From Hymenopus coronatus (taxonomy: Eukaryota; Arthropoda; Insecta; Mantodea; Hymenopodidae), in contig CM060900.1 of NCBI GenBank assembly GCA_030762935.1, forward strand, positions 374,499,132-374,563,131: DNA of 64,000 bases. The letters are read 5' to 3'. The position numbers were made by a program, and so were the translations under genes. Shown one piece after another: positions 22,930-35,493 of the stretch (within the stretch, counting starts at the first letter, position 1; each line of letters starts with the position of its first letter). The notes beneath the pieces were generated by a model. The model made no database searches. It was not told where the DNA came from and saw nothing but the letters and a program-made list of their open reading frames with translations.

Positions 22930-23224
22930 TACTGCTGCATACGTAATCTTTTGTTCACACCTATGATCTCAAAAACTTATAGTCATCATAACCATCCAAA
23001 GTGCGCCTGCCAAATTTAATAGAAGTCCCTCACCAGCAGTGACTGTGGTGGTCTCAACGAAGGGTGAGTAAATGAAAAGTGCTCCCCCAAATAACCGGCT
23101 GATAATGTAAATTTGGACTATTTAAGAACAAACTGCAAGAAATTATGTACATATAATTTGTAATTATCGAATTAATAATAACTTCACACAGACACATGAC
23201 TTAGTATAGTAATCGCCCTAAAGG
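22930..23224. other. Non-coding stretch upstream of the candidate promoter
   Basis: Nothing more recognised. AT content returns to the window average by about 23100. Confidence 0.4.
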
Positions 23225-23925
23225 AATACCGAAGTGCTAGAACTCATTTTCTAAAGTATTAGAGCAATAGTCTTGAGGTTTTGTACAGCCATTACTGGCA
23301 ACAAAATAAGTACCAAGTTTCAGTACAACATGTAACGTCATTCTAGAGCTAATGCTTAATTTATATACACTTTAATAACAAAATTCAAAATCTCTCTTCT
23401 CCAAAATATCGTATCAAAAGTGTCATTCTTTAAAACTGCATTTCTTAATATTTTTGTAACAACATATTTATTTGGAATTTTCTCATATTTGATAGTTTTT
23501 TTTAAAAAAATAATCTGATATCACAAAGTGAAAAACAGGCGTAAATCAGAGTAGGATTATGCTAATTGTTTTTAAACTAATTTATGACCAATATCAAAGT
23601 CGCAGTAGGTATATAATTTTATAACACACATTTTGAAGTTGAGGAAAATTTTCGGCATTTTTGTGGTAGAATATAGATTTTAAATATGGTAAAATAACGA
23701 AAAAGCTGGACATGAGAAAAATGGTTTTAAATTTTGACATGGTCATTAAACCAGTTGTACGCTATAAGATGCGTTACATCCGCCCTACTCAAAGATTGCA
23801 AATATGTGCCTTAAAGTATGGTGCATTGGTTGCACAAAAATCCCAACATCGAAATTTTTTATCAAAATCGCCATTAAAAAAAGACTTCCGTATCCGCTTA
23901 AAATCAAGTATGTAAATCAACATAT
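23225..23925 (+). repeat. Dispersed repeat family I, copy 1
   Basis: Shares long blocks with 33590-34275 in the same order: 'atgctaattgtttttaaac' then 'taatttatgaccaatatc', and 'aatatgtgccttaaagtatgg' then 'tgcacaaaaatcccaac', then a block ending 'atcaaaatcgcc'. No conserved frame, so a non-coding repeat of unknown class. Confidence 0.65.
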
Positions 23926-24297
23926 ATAATCAAAATAATGCAAGATTTAATGTTCTGCCTGAGAAAATATAAATTGTTGTAAACAATTATTTTTAAAATG
24001 TAATAAGTGCAATAAATATCTTACAATGTTTAAACAAACCAAGTTTTAGACAGACTACGGTGCAAATAATATTCTTAATTTTTCACTCGTTTTCATTACT
24101 TTAGCTGAAAAAGTATCTATGTGAACCAACGGTTTATTTGTACTGATAGCGTTTTGAGCTATTTTTGAAATTAATGCATAACAAAAGCAACTGCATATAC
24201 ACAATGCGGTTCATCTTACCAAAAAGAATATGTAGGAATTTCTTTAGAAAGCTTTAGGAAAATCTATGCAAGAATATAGAGATAAAATATGAAATTT

Positions 24298-24316
24298 CAC
24301 TCCCAGTGTCCCTTAA
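24298..24316 (-). mobile_element. Family H terminus next to TTAA
   Basis: The plus strand reads 'cactcccagtgtcccttaa', the complement of the left terminus of the element at 8780. It could be the right end of an element that includes the family I copy just to its left, but no matching left end was found. Confidence 0.4.
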
Positions 24317-25336
24317 TTGGGTTTCGCGCAAGATGTTATGGGCAATGGCAGAATGCTAGACATGAAATTTACGGGCCCGCACAAGATCTTATCTTTACCG
24401 TACCTTCGAAGATAGATCTAAGCAACTACAATTTATTTTTATAAACTCTGTTCACTCAATTTCGAATTTACAAAATGATAACTATCATAATGAATGTTGC
24501 GCAATATTTTTAGGGAGGACGCGGCCCTTTTAGTCCGTATGGACAAGCCACCTCCATCACGAATTACTTATCATGTACAAACTTTGCCCTGCTTACGCTA
24601 CCCAGCAAATATGATATTATGCCTCATTTTGTCACAGATATGCCCCAACTAAATTGATGTGTGTTGATTAAATTTAAACTTTAAAATAAGTTTAATTTTG
24701 CTTTATTTTCGCTTTATTTTTTTACTGCGCCCATTTTGGGGGTGGTATTTTCTTTCAAAATGGGATGATATTTTGTTCCAATATAAGATATAGTAAAATA
24801 TGCTTCTTTAATGAATTAAAAACGGAGTTATGAAACTTTATATCACTCTTTAGACTATAGTGCAAAACATATGTAAAAAACATGAACGAATTTTCTCCTT
24901 AATAGTTTATTTTAAAAATGTAGATATTAAAGCTGCGACTACTAACATGCTACTCTAATAATTTAACTCTTGATGCAAAAACTGATGGAAGAAATAATGG
25001 GGAGATATTGACTTTATTTCATCCTGAGAATTTAAAACAGTTTTTTTGTAATAAGGTAAAATGGTATCAAACACTGGTGTTTAGAATGTGAAAAACCTAC
25101 TTTATATCTAAATACGAATTAATCAATAAATACATATCCATAAGTTTGTTTACCATACAGATTATAACGCACAGAAGTTTCTTTTCTCTAGCCTTAATTT
25201 TAAAGTAAACATAAGCTGAAGTTAAAAACTGACAAATTCTATCTAACGATCTTTAAGAAAGACTAATTACAAAGCCTTTTAAACACATTTCCGAATAGGA
25301 GGACTCTTAAGGTGCTATCTAGGAAATCACGTCAAC
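24317..25336. other. Non-coding AT-rich stretch
   Basis: Nothing recognised beyond local low complexity. Confidence 0.5.
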
Positions 25337-25680
25337 GTTATTATTGTTATTGTTATTATTATTATTATTAATATTGTTATTCTTATTCTTATTATTATTA
25401 TTATTCTTATTATTACTATTATTATTATTATTATTATTATGTTATGTTATGTTAAATTATATATTATTATTATTATCATCATCATTATTATTGGTATTAT
25501 TTATATTGTTATTATTATTCTTATTATTGTTATTCTTATTGTTATTGTTATTAATGTTATCATTATTATTCTTATTATTGTTACTGTTATTATTATTGTT
25601 ATTACTATTATTATTGTTAGTGTTATGTTTATTGTTGCTATTGTTATTGTTAGTACTATTGTTATTATCATCATCATAAT
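25337..25680. repeat. Long (TTN)n microsatellite
   Basis: About 340 bp of imperfect TTA/TTG/TTC triplets, mostly TTATTA, with a short TTATG-type break near 25440. The frames over it translate to runs of Leu, Ile or Asn and are artefacts. Confidence 0.97.
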
Positions 25681-26452
25681 CATCATGGTGAATAGCCTGG
25701 AGATTGCGCAATGATACAAAGTGAAGATAAATACCCAGTGTTCGCATAGCATATGGTCCTCTGATACACAAATCAATAAACTGATACATTTCAGGAAAAG
25801 AAATAAGAATGACCATGCGCGATTGTCGCAAAATAGCTTTTTAGTTCATTGCAAAGCACCTGGAAAGTTTTTTTAAGGTATTCCTAGTCTTTTTTTTTTT
25901 CTTGGTCAAATAAGAATGTTAAACATTCTGTTTGAAGGACTAAAAAATTAATTTAAAGTAATTTATCCAATGCAGTACAAGACCCTGAAAAGAGAGGTTT
26001 AGAATGATGTTTACTTATTATGGATTGTGAGCAAAGCGTAGTAGGAATATATTGATGCTAATCAAGTAATCATATTCTGCTTGCGGATGACATTTGGCTT
26101 AATTCATGCGTGCCAATTTGCAACACTGCCGTTTCTGGCATTCTGTAAAACCGAATCTAAAGGAAAATATGGTCTACTTAACCAGATTTACATCGTCTAC
26201 ACGGTTTGTGAACAAAAACTGTGGAAAAGGATGGTTTCCAATAACTTCTTTTTATGCTACGAATGGAGACTGACGGAGCTTGCTTTTTGCATATGCTTAC
26301 TTCCTGGTTTAGTATTGATAAGCATTACGTGGTTGGCTACTTGCAATTCGATGCAGGTCATGCAAGCAAACCGGTAACACATTTCATATTCACTATCAGC
26401 GAATATACGGATAAGTTTATGGTCCAAGGAAAGACCCGCCAAACTGTGGGTT
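25681..26452. other. Non-coding stretch
   Basis: No gene supported. Frames of 61-98 codons overlap on both strands near 26081-26535 and carry no recognisable motif. Confidence 0.45.
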
Positions 26453-26660
26453 ATCCTCCGTGGTATATGTATAATATGCTAGTCTTTGGTGCAAAGATCA
26501 AAACCGGCGATGATGATGGATTTCTTTGGGCGTAAAAATAGACGGCTTCCTTCGGAAGGTAAGTAAAGCCGATGGTTCCGTGTCGTAGGTTTACGGCAAT
26601 TAAAAGAATCTGAACACCGATAAATAGGACTCAGATCAAAATGAAGCGGTAGGTTATTTG
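26453..26660 (+). mobile_element. SINE A copy 5
   Basis: The plus strand has the decayed head 'tcctccgtggtatatgtat', 'atgctagtctttggtgc', then 'ggatttctttgggcg', 'cggcttccttcggaaggta', 'agtaaagccgatggttccg' and 'gatcaaaatgaagcgg'. The B box is decayed ('agatcaaaacc'). Confidence 0.8.
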
Positions 26661-29552
26661 GCTCCTAAGCATATTAAGCAGTTTTTTGCCGCTTGTCTAG
26701 AATGAGCTCAATATTGAGAAACCTTCTACAAGAAGTTGCGCTTTAGTCAGCTCTAAATGGCTGGTTTCAGCTCAATTATTCAAGAGGAGTTAAAGAGAAT
26801 CTCAACAACGTGCCCCTCGGACAGTGGATAATAGGTCATGGTGATTGTATCCGGCGGCCAGCGAGGATGTTCCCTAGAAATTTGTCTTGTGTGAACATTT
26901 CAAAGTCAGGGCTTGCGAAATAGAAATAGACAAAGCAGAAATGTTAAAGTAAAGGGTAAGCCATGCTTCTTAGCCTATTTATTCAGACTTTGGCAGAATA
27001 GCCTAAGAAGTCGCAGATAAGTCCCTAACTAACAGAAGTTCGGAAATATTTACAATTTCAGTAGTGATGTAAGTCGCGGTAGATTCATAAGGCTCATTCA
27101 AATAAGACTGCCTCCAAACTGAAGTATATTCATGACAAATTTACACTCGATAAACTTTGAGCATTTGAGAAGGTATACATTTAACGCCATTTTTAATTAT
27201 CCGGTGTACGTATGGAACCTAGATAGAAAAGGCGACGGTGAATTTGTATGCTAGACGTGGCAACGGCACATGCTGCTTAGAATTCTAAAGCTATCAACAA
27301 GTTGCAGGCATTCTGCTGGTAGTGTACCAATTTGCTGCCCATAACGATTTTGTTTGACATAACAAGTACGTTAAGCATTCTTTATAATAAATCGATTTTA
27401 CACCGGCCACAAATAAAATGTACAAAATAAATCTACCAATGGATTGAGGGGAAAGTGCTATCTAAGCGCCTTATGTCAGCGATGTCTATGGTCGACTTTT
27501 TTGCGCATGTTTTTATTTCGCGCCGTTTTATTCATCGTGGATAACAAAAATAGAACAATTAAGTATAAAGACTATGAAATAAATTAATAGTAAATAAAAT
27601 ATGAAACCATTGTGTTCTGTGTCACACAGTAAATGTTGAAGAACTGAACCTTTGTTAGTCTGGTACACAGTTTAACCACACGAGTTTATCGGCATTAACA
27701 TTGTACACAAATACACTATACTGTAAGTACGTGATGATATCCAGCCTTACATCTGCGGCCATCCATGGGACTCCGGTAATTGGCGAGAGCCGCCGTCTGT
27801 CGCAACGTCCATAGGAATTCTGTTGAGTTCAGATGGGTCGTACTGATTTGGTAGAGAATGAAGCCTGCTAATAGCCAAATCTGATGGGTGGATGCAGGAT
27901 AAACCTAAGAGAGATTGGAAGAAATCGTTGGGATTTACATGCGGAGGACTTATTTAGCTGTGATCCATATACGGCCACTTCTGCCGGACATCAAACTGTG
28001 CTTCGCTGTATCGAGTCCACCACATTTACTGCAGACAGGTGATTAGATCAGACTATGTCAGTGTTGATTTTTCTCCTATGGGAATGATGCAGTTAAGATA
28101 GCGGGAAAGTGACACTCACCACAGAAACGGGAGATGTGAAAATGAAGATTTCTCCAAATGCATGCCCAGTGGTGATTGGAGTATTGCCGATCCACAGCGG
28201 GAATAAAGCTGACTTGTGGCAGTAAACGACGATAATGGGACATATGAGCTACGTAGCTCGACTAATTTCTGGAGGAAGGTCTTGGATGCTGCCCCGGTGG
28301 TTCCCGAGAAACTGAGTTACGGCTTGACCTGCTGTGCGGCACAGCTTTGCCACAGTTGCTTTCTAGCTCATCTCCCTGATCATATTTGCCGTAGTAAATT
28401 GCGTATAAAGATGGCCTAATATTTTTTTCTGAAAAAATATCAGATTTGGACCTCGCTTCACTATTGGAGGTTGCAATTGCTGTCGGGACAGTATAAAAAT
28501 AACCTTTCCAGATACCGGGGCAATTCATAAAAATAACCTTTCCAGGTATAAACACTCTCTATCTAAACAATAGCTTGTTTCGGTGGTATGGGAAGCACTT
28601 AAGCCAAATACGTTAGTTTGGATAGGCAAACCGCATTCACATGCCACACTTTCTGAAGGTTAAAATTCCTGGACTTTCGCTTAAACAGCAATGCTCTTGC
28701 GGTGCTAGTTGCACTTGTCCAATTCAGAGGAAATGCATCTTTGCAGTCTCTCAAGAAAATGACACAAGGCATTTTTTCAGAGGCCTAAAAATGAACATCC
28801 CCTACCGTGTGATATTTCAGCCACGCTCCCAAATTCAAACCGTCCAAGCTAGAAGGCAAATGTGCCGTCTCTACCCAAAGGAGATAAACCCCAGCTAAAT
28901 CGAGGAAAATATCCGAATTATGCAGAGTATTATTCTCAGAGCATTGGTGTCACCAATCCAATTAATTAGTAGACATTTCACATCCATTGTGTGTACTATT
29001 TATTATTCTGTATGAATTGATTTTCAATAGAAATGTGTAACATATTACTTTATATTAGAGCTCGAGATTCATTGTTTAAGACCGTGAAATAAAATTTAAT
29101 TTTAAGGGTGGTGCAATTCAAACAGGGCAAAAACGATTTCTATACGCTTCAGATATAGCGAGTGGTATAGAAGAATCTATTAGAGGATGTCGTTCCCAAA
29201 GAGATGCATATATTCGGTGCTAGAAAATAAGCAAAGGGATTTTCGTTTCATATTCCACTGAGATAAGCGACATTATTACGTTGTGGAATATCGTTATTAT
29301 GAGCCACTGACCCGGAACAGGTCTGCCGTAGCCATAGATGTAACAATACATGTTCAAAGCAAGACAGATTGTTCTCCATTTATGAATAAATTCCACATAG
29401 TAGAGCAATCTGCAACACAATGCGGCTAATTTTCTAAAAAGGCTTTAGCGAATTCAAATGCCTCTAAATAGGAGAAATGCATTGACTAACAGCTGCATAG
29501 TCAGCGAGTGATTAATGATGTGTTCCAGCGTGTGATTGATAGCTATTTTACA
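26661..29552. other. Non-coding stretch with GC-richer relics
   Basis: No gene supported. Parts at 26780-26880 and 27740-28430 are GC-richer and may be old transposon sequence, but I recognise no domain in any frame. A 17 bp direct repeat (AAAAATAACCTTTCCAG) occurs at about 28494 and 28530. Confidence 0.4.
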
Positions 29553-29600
29553 TACAGGGTGTTAAAGGTACAGATTCATACATTTTTATGAATGATATAT
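29553..29600 (+). repeat. Terminal-like sequence of dispersed family M
   Basis: 'tacagggtgttaaaggtac' followed by 'agattcata' matches, in reverse orientation, 42441-42469. TACAGGGTGT ends are common in arthropod DNA-transposon remnants, but the class is not determined here. Confidence 0.35.
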
Positions 29601-30031
29601 TAATGTGTATTTTCATTTCGGTGTGTTCGTGACTTTTTCTGTATGTCACACCAACTAATCACATTACTTATTACTTGATGTGTTTTGTATTATCTTAATT
29701 GCGCAGAGGAATGAACAACGCATATCTGCTTCCATTTTTTCACACTTCAATACATGTCCCGTTGTACTGGGTAGTTCGGGGTTATTGGTCTTGCAGAGAG
29801 CATTTAAACTCAATTACGATACAATTTTCCTTATTGCGAGGCCCGCCCACGCAAGATTATGCATTCCTATTCTCGGTCTCAGAGAAAATAAACAGGTATG
29901 TCTTGTGTGTGCCTCGCCAACTTGGAAATTCTAACCAATCTGAAAACGTACTAAACTTAATAAAAAACATTTTAAGTGCACAAATGAAAAAAAGAAAAAA
30001 AAAGTTGATGTAATGATATCCATTGCACTCC

Positions 30032-30241
30032 CTACCATACTGCCAACTCATTTTTTCCATCAAATCCATGAGTCATCTGTCCTAATAGTGACATTGCAGA
30101 TTTTAGTTCAGTTTTAGACTTGACTCTGCCATTGGTCCATGCACAAGCAGCCAAAACGAACGGAAGACTGTACATTTCGCATTGGTAAGAAGAACCGATT
30201 TCCAGAAAGTCCATTTTACCGCTTATTTCGATCCAGTTCAT
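30032..30241 (-). pseudogene. Coding-like relic, unrecognised (part of a possible decayed gene)
   Basis: A 69-codon minus-strand frame starting MNWIEISGKMDFLEIG and ending in a stop. Its composition looks more protein-like than most frames here (SYQCEMYSLPFVLAACAW segment). It lies downstream of, and on the same strand as, the relic at 30450-30850. No family recognised. It may be chance. Confidence 0.25.
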
Positions 30242-30449
30242 TTACATACACCTAACCTAGCCTAGCCTAGCCTCGACGAAATCTCGAAACATGTCGTTCA
30301 CCTGTCACGTCTCCGCAACCAATAGTCATCTCGTGGTATTATCTTTATCAATGTTAGCAGCCACTGCCATAATGAATTATAGCGACGAATCCAACGAAAA
30401 ACATGTAAACAGCTGCATGAGCGATCCTAACCTCTGAATAATATACTAT

Positions 30450-30850
30450 GAAATCTGGACCGGCAAAGGAATAAATACCAAGTTTCTAAATATAAAAGAT
30501 TTTGAACTCAGTAGTGTTTTAGTGTAAGCATCTGGCGTTTTGGTTACCATCTCAGCAGTAAATTTACCGTTGACTATAACAAAATCTGTTCCCAGAGGTA
30601 CCACTGTTCCTTGATCTGAAATTGTAACCTCTATTGTAGTCAGGGTTTAGGAGGCTTTCAATTTTTTTTTCTGTTTAATATTATGAAACACTCGATCAAC
30701 TGGAATGAAGTGTCCTGTCACAGAGAAAACGCACACAAAGCGCTCGATACTAGGAGCATCTTCAAGACACTTGCTACCAAGTCCGTATATTTTAAGCGCT
30801 GCCGTTCTTCCAAAATTTACCATAGCCGTCATTTCTGCGGGCTCCAACAT
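30450..30850 (-). pseudogene. Coding-like relic with one internal stop, unrecognised
   Basis: The minus strand keeps one reading frame for about 130 codons with a single TAA. The first part starts MLEPAEMTAMVNFGR and includes SIERFVCVFSVTGHFIPVDR. After the stop the same frame continues with TTIEVTISDQGTVVPLG and a further 45 or so codons to a second stop. One stop in 130 codons is unusual in DNA this AT-rich. The family is unknown to me; a loose resemblance to capsid-type proteins of large DNA transposons is too weak to use. Confidence 0.35.
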
Positions 30851-31678
30851 TTATTTGCTTTAACGCCATTGCTACTATGGGTTTGGTTTCGGCAGTACTT
30901 TCTTTTTAACACTTAGTATCATTCATATTCTCATTTTGTTAATGAAAATAAAGAAGGCTGTGTCGAGGTTGTGTGAAGCGCGTATAATTAATAGCAAACA
31001 AAGTTTGTAAGAACATTAGTCTATGAAAATATGCACGATGCATATAATATACCGAAGAGTATTTCGATGGTTTTTAATGCAGTGATTGTATAGATGTAAA
31101 TGAAATGGAGGATGTTTTTTGTTTACATGGCAGTAATGAGCTAGAATAACTTGTGTAATAGTTAAGCTATTAACACTTTATAGCATTCTCTTCAAGGCAA
31201 AAGACTGCAGCTTTTAAGTGATGAATTACAAAATGAAATCTTACGCATAGGTTTAGACTAATGATTTTTTTAAAATTGTTAAAATCCGCTGGTTTAGGGA
31301 GGTACCTAAATGAGCCTGGTAAAAAGAATGTTAGCTAACCATAACATGTGAGTTGAAATAATAGCTGTGCTCTTGTTCTTTTCACAGCTTCCTTCAGTAC
31401 TCAAATGAACAAAATATTTTCCATCATAGTTTGTATTAATTTTTAGTAGTTTATAGCCATATTTCCTTCGACTCATTTCTGTCTGTGTGTAACAGAATCT
31501 GTTATCTTTAGTCAGTTGTGGTGTGGAACAAACTACTATCACGTTAAAATAACTATTTTAATAGTATATCCGATCAGATACTTTTGTCATTGATATATTA
31601 TTTTCATAAACAAACCATAAAGTCATTTTTATTTTCCTCATGACAAGATCAAAGAAAGCTTAAGCTCTTAATTTAAAT

Positions 31679-31825
31679 TTATTTGTCACCCAAGAGTCGA
31701 ATTAGTTTTCTCATCATAGGTCTCATTAGGTATCTTCATCTGAAAGTGAGTGCAATTTGGACACGCCGTAAACGAGTACCCAAGCCGGAGATTATTGACA
31801 GCAACGAACTTCGTTTTCTTATTGT
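31679..31825 (-). pseudogene. Short coding-like segment with a CPNC motif, unrecognised
   Basis: The minus strand reads KFVAVNNLRLGYSFTACPNC and then about 25 more residues to a TGA. The phase and strand are those of the relics at 30.0-30.9 kb, so all may be parts of one decayed source. About 45 codons only. Confidence 0.2.
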
Positions 31826-33589
31826 AAGCGCCATTATCTATCGGTTAACAGCCAAAGCATAACTCACAGCAATATTTACTACAGATTGTGATTTTGTAAG
31901 ATCTTAAAATGTATCTAGACGAGCCCTTAAAAAGTCGCCGTTACATTTATTAATGATATATTTTTCTTGGCATGCGTTTCAAGTTTTACTCTATCTCTAT
32001 AAATACAAAATTACAGGGTGCAGGTATTCTGCTATATTTTGTTAAAAGTTGAATGTAATCTGCAATTAGAGTTTGTTCACCTCTCTCAATGAGATGCGAC
32101 ATTCATAAGCTCTCTGATAACTGCAAGTTCGATATTCCGGAAAAGCAGAGTACCTTTATCTGAGAATAAAATAGAAAATATCATTGAATATTCTGATTTT
32201 CGAAAATATGGAAATATATTTATACCTTTGGAGAACCACAAAGTAGTCATAAATTTAAATGAAAATCACTAGTAGGCATCAAACCACCTTGATGTTTTGG
32301 AATTTTACAGTGATATTTCAAAGGGGATTTGTTCCATAAATTTTAAAAAATAAACAAATAAAACAGTTAAACATATTAGTATGATTCAGCTTCAATTAGA
32401 GGTAACAGTAGCAATAAGCCACGTACCTTTCATCGGTTCTCTATTGGTTCAAATAGAGATTTTGCTCATTGCTGTGAAATATAACAAGAAGGGAGTTGGT
32501 TTTGTCGCGAATACCACCAACAGATCACGTGTTTACTTCTTTTGCAGCAAACAGTTCATACTGAAAAGATATCCTTTCAGAAAGCATTTTAATACAAAAA
32601 GTAAGAATTTCAGAAAATGGAGATTGCCAACTCTGCTATGACACACCTAATACATATCAATCACATAGGCATCAACCTCTAATGTGGGATCGACTTCATG
32701 CTAGGTGAACGCCTCCGCAGGTACTGAAATTGCGATAGAGTTCAATGGATCTTTGGTTGAGGCAAAATAACCCACGACAAGAAAAGCACTGAAGTGGCAT
32801 GCACTTCACTGGAAACTGAAGCAGTAAAAGAGAAGAGGCTTTTCTCGGAAGGGGAACATGGGAGAGTGTAGGTTAAACGCCAAAGAAACTTTTTTTACAA
32901 TAAAGCACAAAGCTCTCACGGGCATTCTACTTTACCTCAGAATGTCATCGTGGTTCTAAAGTTCAAAGTAACCACTGCGGTAAGAAATAATTAATATCTG
33001 TCGTAGGAAACCTCTTTTTATAACTGAAAGGTTCTACATAGGCTCATTCATAAACCCTTACTTATCATAACTTAAAATCGTGCATGTCATTCAGAATGTT
33101 GTTTTATATTTTCTAAGCAAATCAAATATTATGCTTTAAGGGTAATTTATATTGTAAGTATTTGGTCTCACCTTTATTTATTATTACATTATTTTACTTT
33201 CCTGTGATGCGTATGTAATAAGGGGTGTTAAGTATTATACACACAAAAAAAAAAAAAAGAAAAACATTCTATGGCTTTAAGTCCCGTCCTACGGATTAGT
33301 AAACGTGTTTCGGAGTTTTTGCACCACTCCTCATTAGGAAACTTTCATCGTCAAAGGCATTTACAAGCGGTCACTGTCTTATTGTAACACATGATGCAAA
33401 TATAGGTTTTGTTTTTTTTAAAGTAGATTGAAAATAAAAATGTCCGTGTCTTTGTTTTCTTTCCCATAGGCCTAATTTTGACAAGAAAAAAATTACTTAC
33501 GAATGAGAGTCATTCACTAATAATACTTTATTTCTAGCTTATTCGTTTTTAAAATATATTAAACGTGACAACTTAAAAAATGCACAAAT
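31826..33589. other. Non-coding stretch with a weak BED-finger-like remnant
   Basis: No gene supported. On the plus strand at about 32534-32625 one frame reads FFCSKQFILKRYPFRKHF, with spacing reminiscent of BED zinc fingers of hAT transposases, but only one C and one H can be placed. A poly(A) run is at 33245-33258. Confidence 0.3.
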
Positions 33590-34275
33590 GCTATTCCTTT
33601 TGTAAGGTATTTATGCTTGAGATTTAATTTTCGTACAGGGATTACCGATTACAGAAATAACATTCATACCAGATTTCATTAAAATAAATTGTATTGTTTC
33701 TGGATACATTAAACAATTTAATAAGATAAAATCAAAATCTAATGTCTCCTACAGATACTGAACTACATGCACCATTGTTTTAAAATTAGACCATTAATGT
33801 CTTTGAAAGCAAAGTTTGTTGAAAGTTTTCTAAAAGTGGATAGCTTTATTTTTAACTTTTTATGTAAAGTGCGAAAAAGCTGCAAAAAAAAAAAAGAGCG
33901 CATGTCAATGCTAATTATTTTTAAAGCTAATTTATTGCCAATATTAAAAAATCCTAGCAAACGTTTTATTACACACATTACACAGTGGTTTGTAAAAAAC
34001 GTTTAGACCTTTGTGAAACAATATATTTTCAAAATGGGAAGATAACAAGACAGTGAATTTAAAAAAAAAAATAGCTTTAACGTTTAACATGAGGAGTGAT
34101 TTAACCAGCACAAAGACTTAAAGGGCCTCCAAAATATGTTTTACACCCGGTCTAGAAAAATCAAACACGAAAATATGTACTTTAAAGTATGATGCATTTT
34201 TGCACAAAAATAAATAAAAAAAACGATGTTTGTGACAAAAATCGCTAAGAAAAATACATTTCTGTGTCCCACTTA
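33590..34275 (+). repeat. Dispersed repeat family I, copy 2
   Basis: Aligns by eye with 23225-23925: 'atgctaattatttttaaagc', 'taatttattgccaatatta', 'aatatgtactttaaagtatg', 'tttttgcacaaaaat' and 'aaaaatcgcta'. It ends beside 'gtgtcccacttaa', which resembles the TTAA-linked family H terminus. Confidence 0.65.
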
Positions 34276-34500
34276 AATTTCTTCTTTGAGGCACCTATCA
34301 ATGGGGAAAAGGTAAAACGTAACTGCAGCCGAGTTTTCTTCACTACATGAAATTGTAAGAACAAGGTGTCTTTAATGCGGCCTTGAGCACAAATAGTTGT
34401 AGTCTCTGAGCGGAAAAAGTCCATTATCAGCGCTTGCAGAGTACCAACAGCTGATTGTTGAGTAGAAGACAGATGCAAAGTCAGCCTTTACAACTTCAAA
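34276..34500 (+). repeat. Dispersed repeat family N, copy 1
   Basis: Shares with 59180-59402 the order 'gcacctatcaatggggaaaa', 'gcagccgagttttc', 'tgtctttaatgcggcc', 'agaagacagatgcaaa' and 'cctttacaacttcaaa'. A 77-codon minus-strand frame here is not kept open in the second copy, so coding is not supported. Confidence 0.55.
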
Positions 34501-35323
34501 CTTTATAATTGACAATTCAGCGAAATAGAGTATTAATAATTTATAATGTATAGGAAGGGAAATTTTATCAGGTTATGATTGTAATACTTATATTAGTTCT
34601 CAAGCAGTAGATGACATTCGACCATGTTTATTTACTGAATTTTTTTTTTCCTTTCTTCACTGCCTCCTGAGTTATGATATGGTCGGCCGTGTCTAAACCA
34701 ATGTACGAATAGCGATTGCAACAATAGAAATAGGGAACAATTATTTTACTTCAGATTTTAATAAGTAATACATTAAATGGAAACAAATGTTATTTTATTT
34801 GAAGTTATTGCACTCATCTCATACATAAGGCATATAAATAATGATTATTTTCATTCCTTTTTTGAACTAAATAAATTATGAACTGAATCAAACTTAAAGA
34901 AAAAAATTGTAACTGAATTAATTGAAAGTATAATTGTGGAACTGACAGTTATTAAAAGTGAAGGTTGACTGCCTGGATCAATAACCAGACAGGAGATTAA
35001 ATACGAACGCTAGGTGCTACAAGATTTCAAAGAAATGAACACCAGCTACGAAAAGATTCTTCGACAATATCTATCCTCTCAGCGATTGGCTGAAATTGCC
35101 CAATCTCGGCCATTCCATTGACTCTTTAATAGTGGAGCTGAATTGTCACTATAATAATTGCAGCTCAGACTGAGACATCAATGTGATAATATCTCCTTGT
35201 TAAACTCGAGGAAATCCATAATGATCCCCGACAACTAGCGCACTGTCGTAACTGATAAGCGGTGAGTCTGCCACTCTGCCAATAGATTCATGTTACGTAA
35301 GCAATGTAATCCTTGTTTCAAGA
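34501..35323. other. Non-coding AT-rich stretch
   Basis: Nothing recognised. Confidence 0.5.
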
Positions 35324-35493
35324 TGTAACAAACATTCGTCAATGCAGTTTCAGTTTGCGCAGTATCCCCTTATACTGCGCTAATTTGCTTTGCTATATAC
35401 GTTCTTTACGTGTTGCAATGTACAGTCGTGTTGTGTGCTAGTCTGTTATTGTTTTTGTTTGTTTATTTGAAAGTGACTTATTATCCTGTTACA
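35324..35493 (+). mobile_element. Possible short LTR (170 bp)
   Basis: The segment begins TGTAACA and ends TGTTACA, a perfect 7 bp terminal inverted repeat with TG...CA ends. Inside is a TATA-like GCTATATAC near 35389-35397, followed about 30 bp later by 'aatgtacagtcgtg'. Four bases after the end comes TGGTCGGGACGAAG, where a tRNA primer-binding site would be expected. No second LTR or polyprotein frame is present, so this may be a solo or 5' LTR fragment, or chance. Confidence 0.35.

Noticed and set aside
17318..24316. A single 7 kb TTAA-flanked transposon between two family H ends
   Set aside because: The interval contains SINEs, family G copies and the candidate promoter, with no transposase. 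More likely two unrelated ends.
25344..25831. Frames of 91-124 codons rich in Leu, Ile or Asn on both strands
   Set aside because: They are translations of the TTN microsatellite at 25337-25680 and carry no other protein signal.
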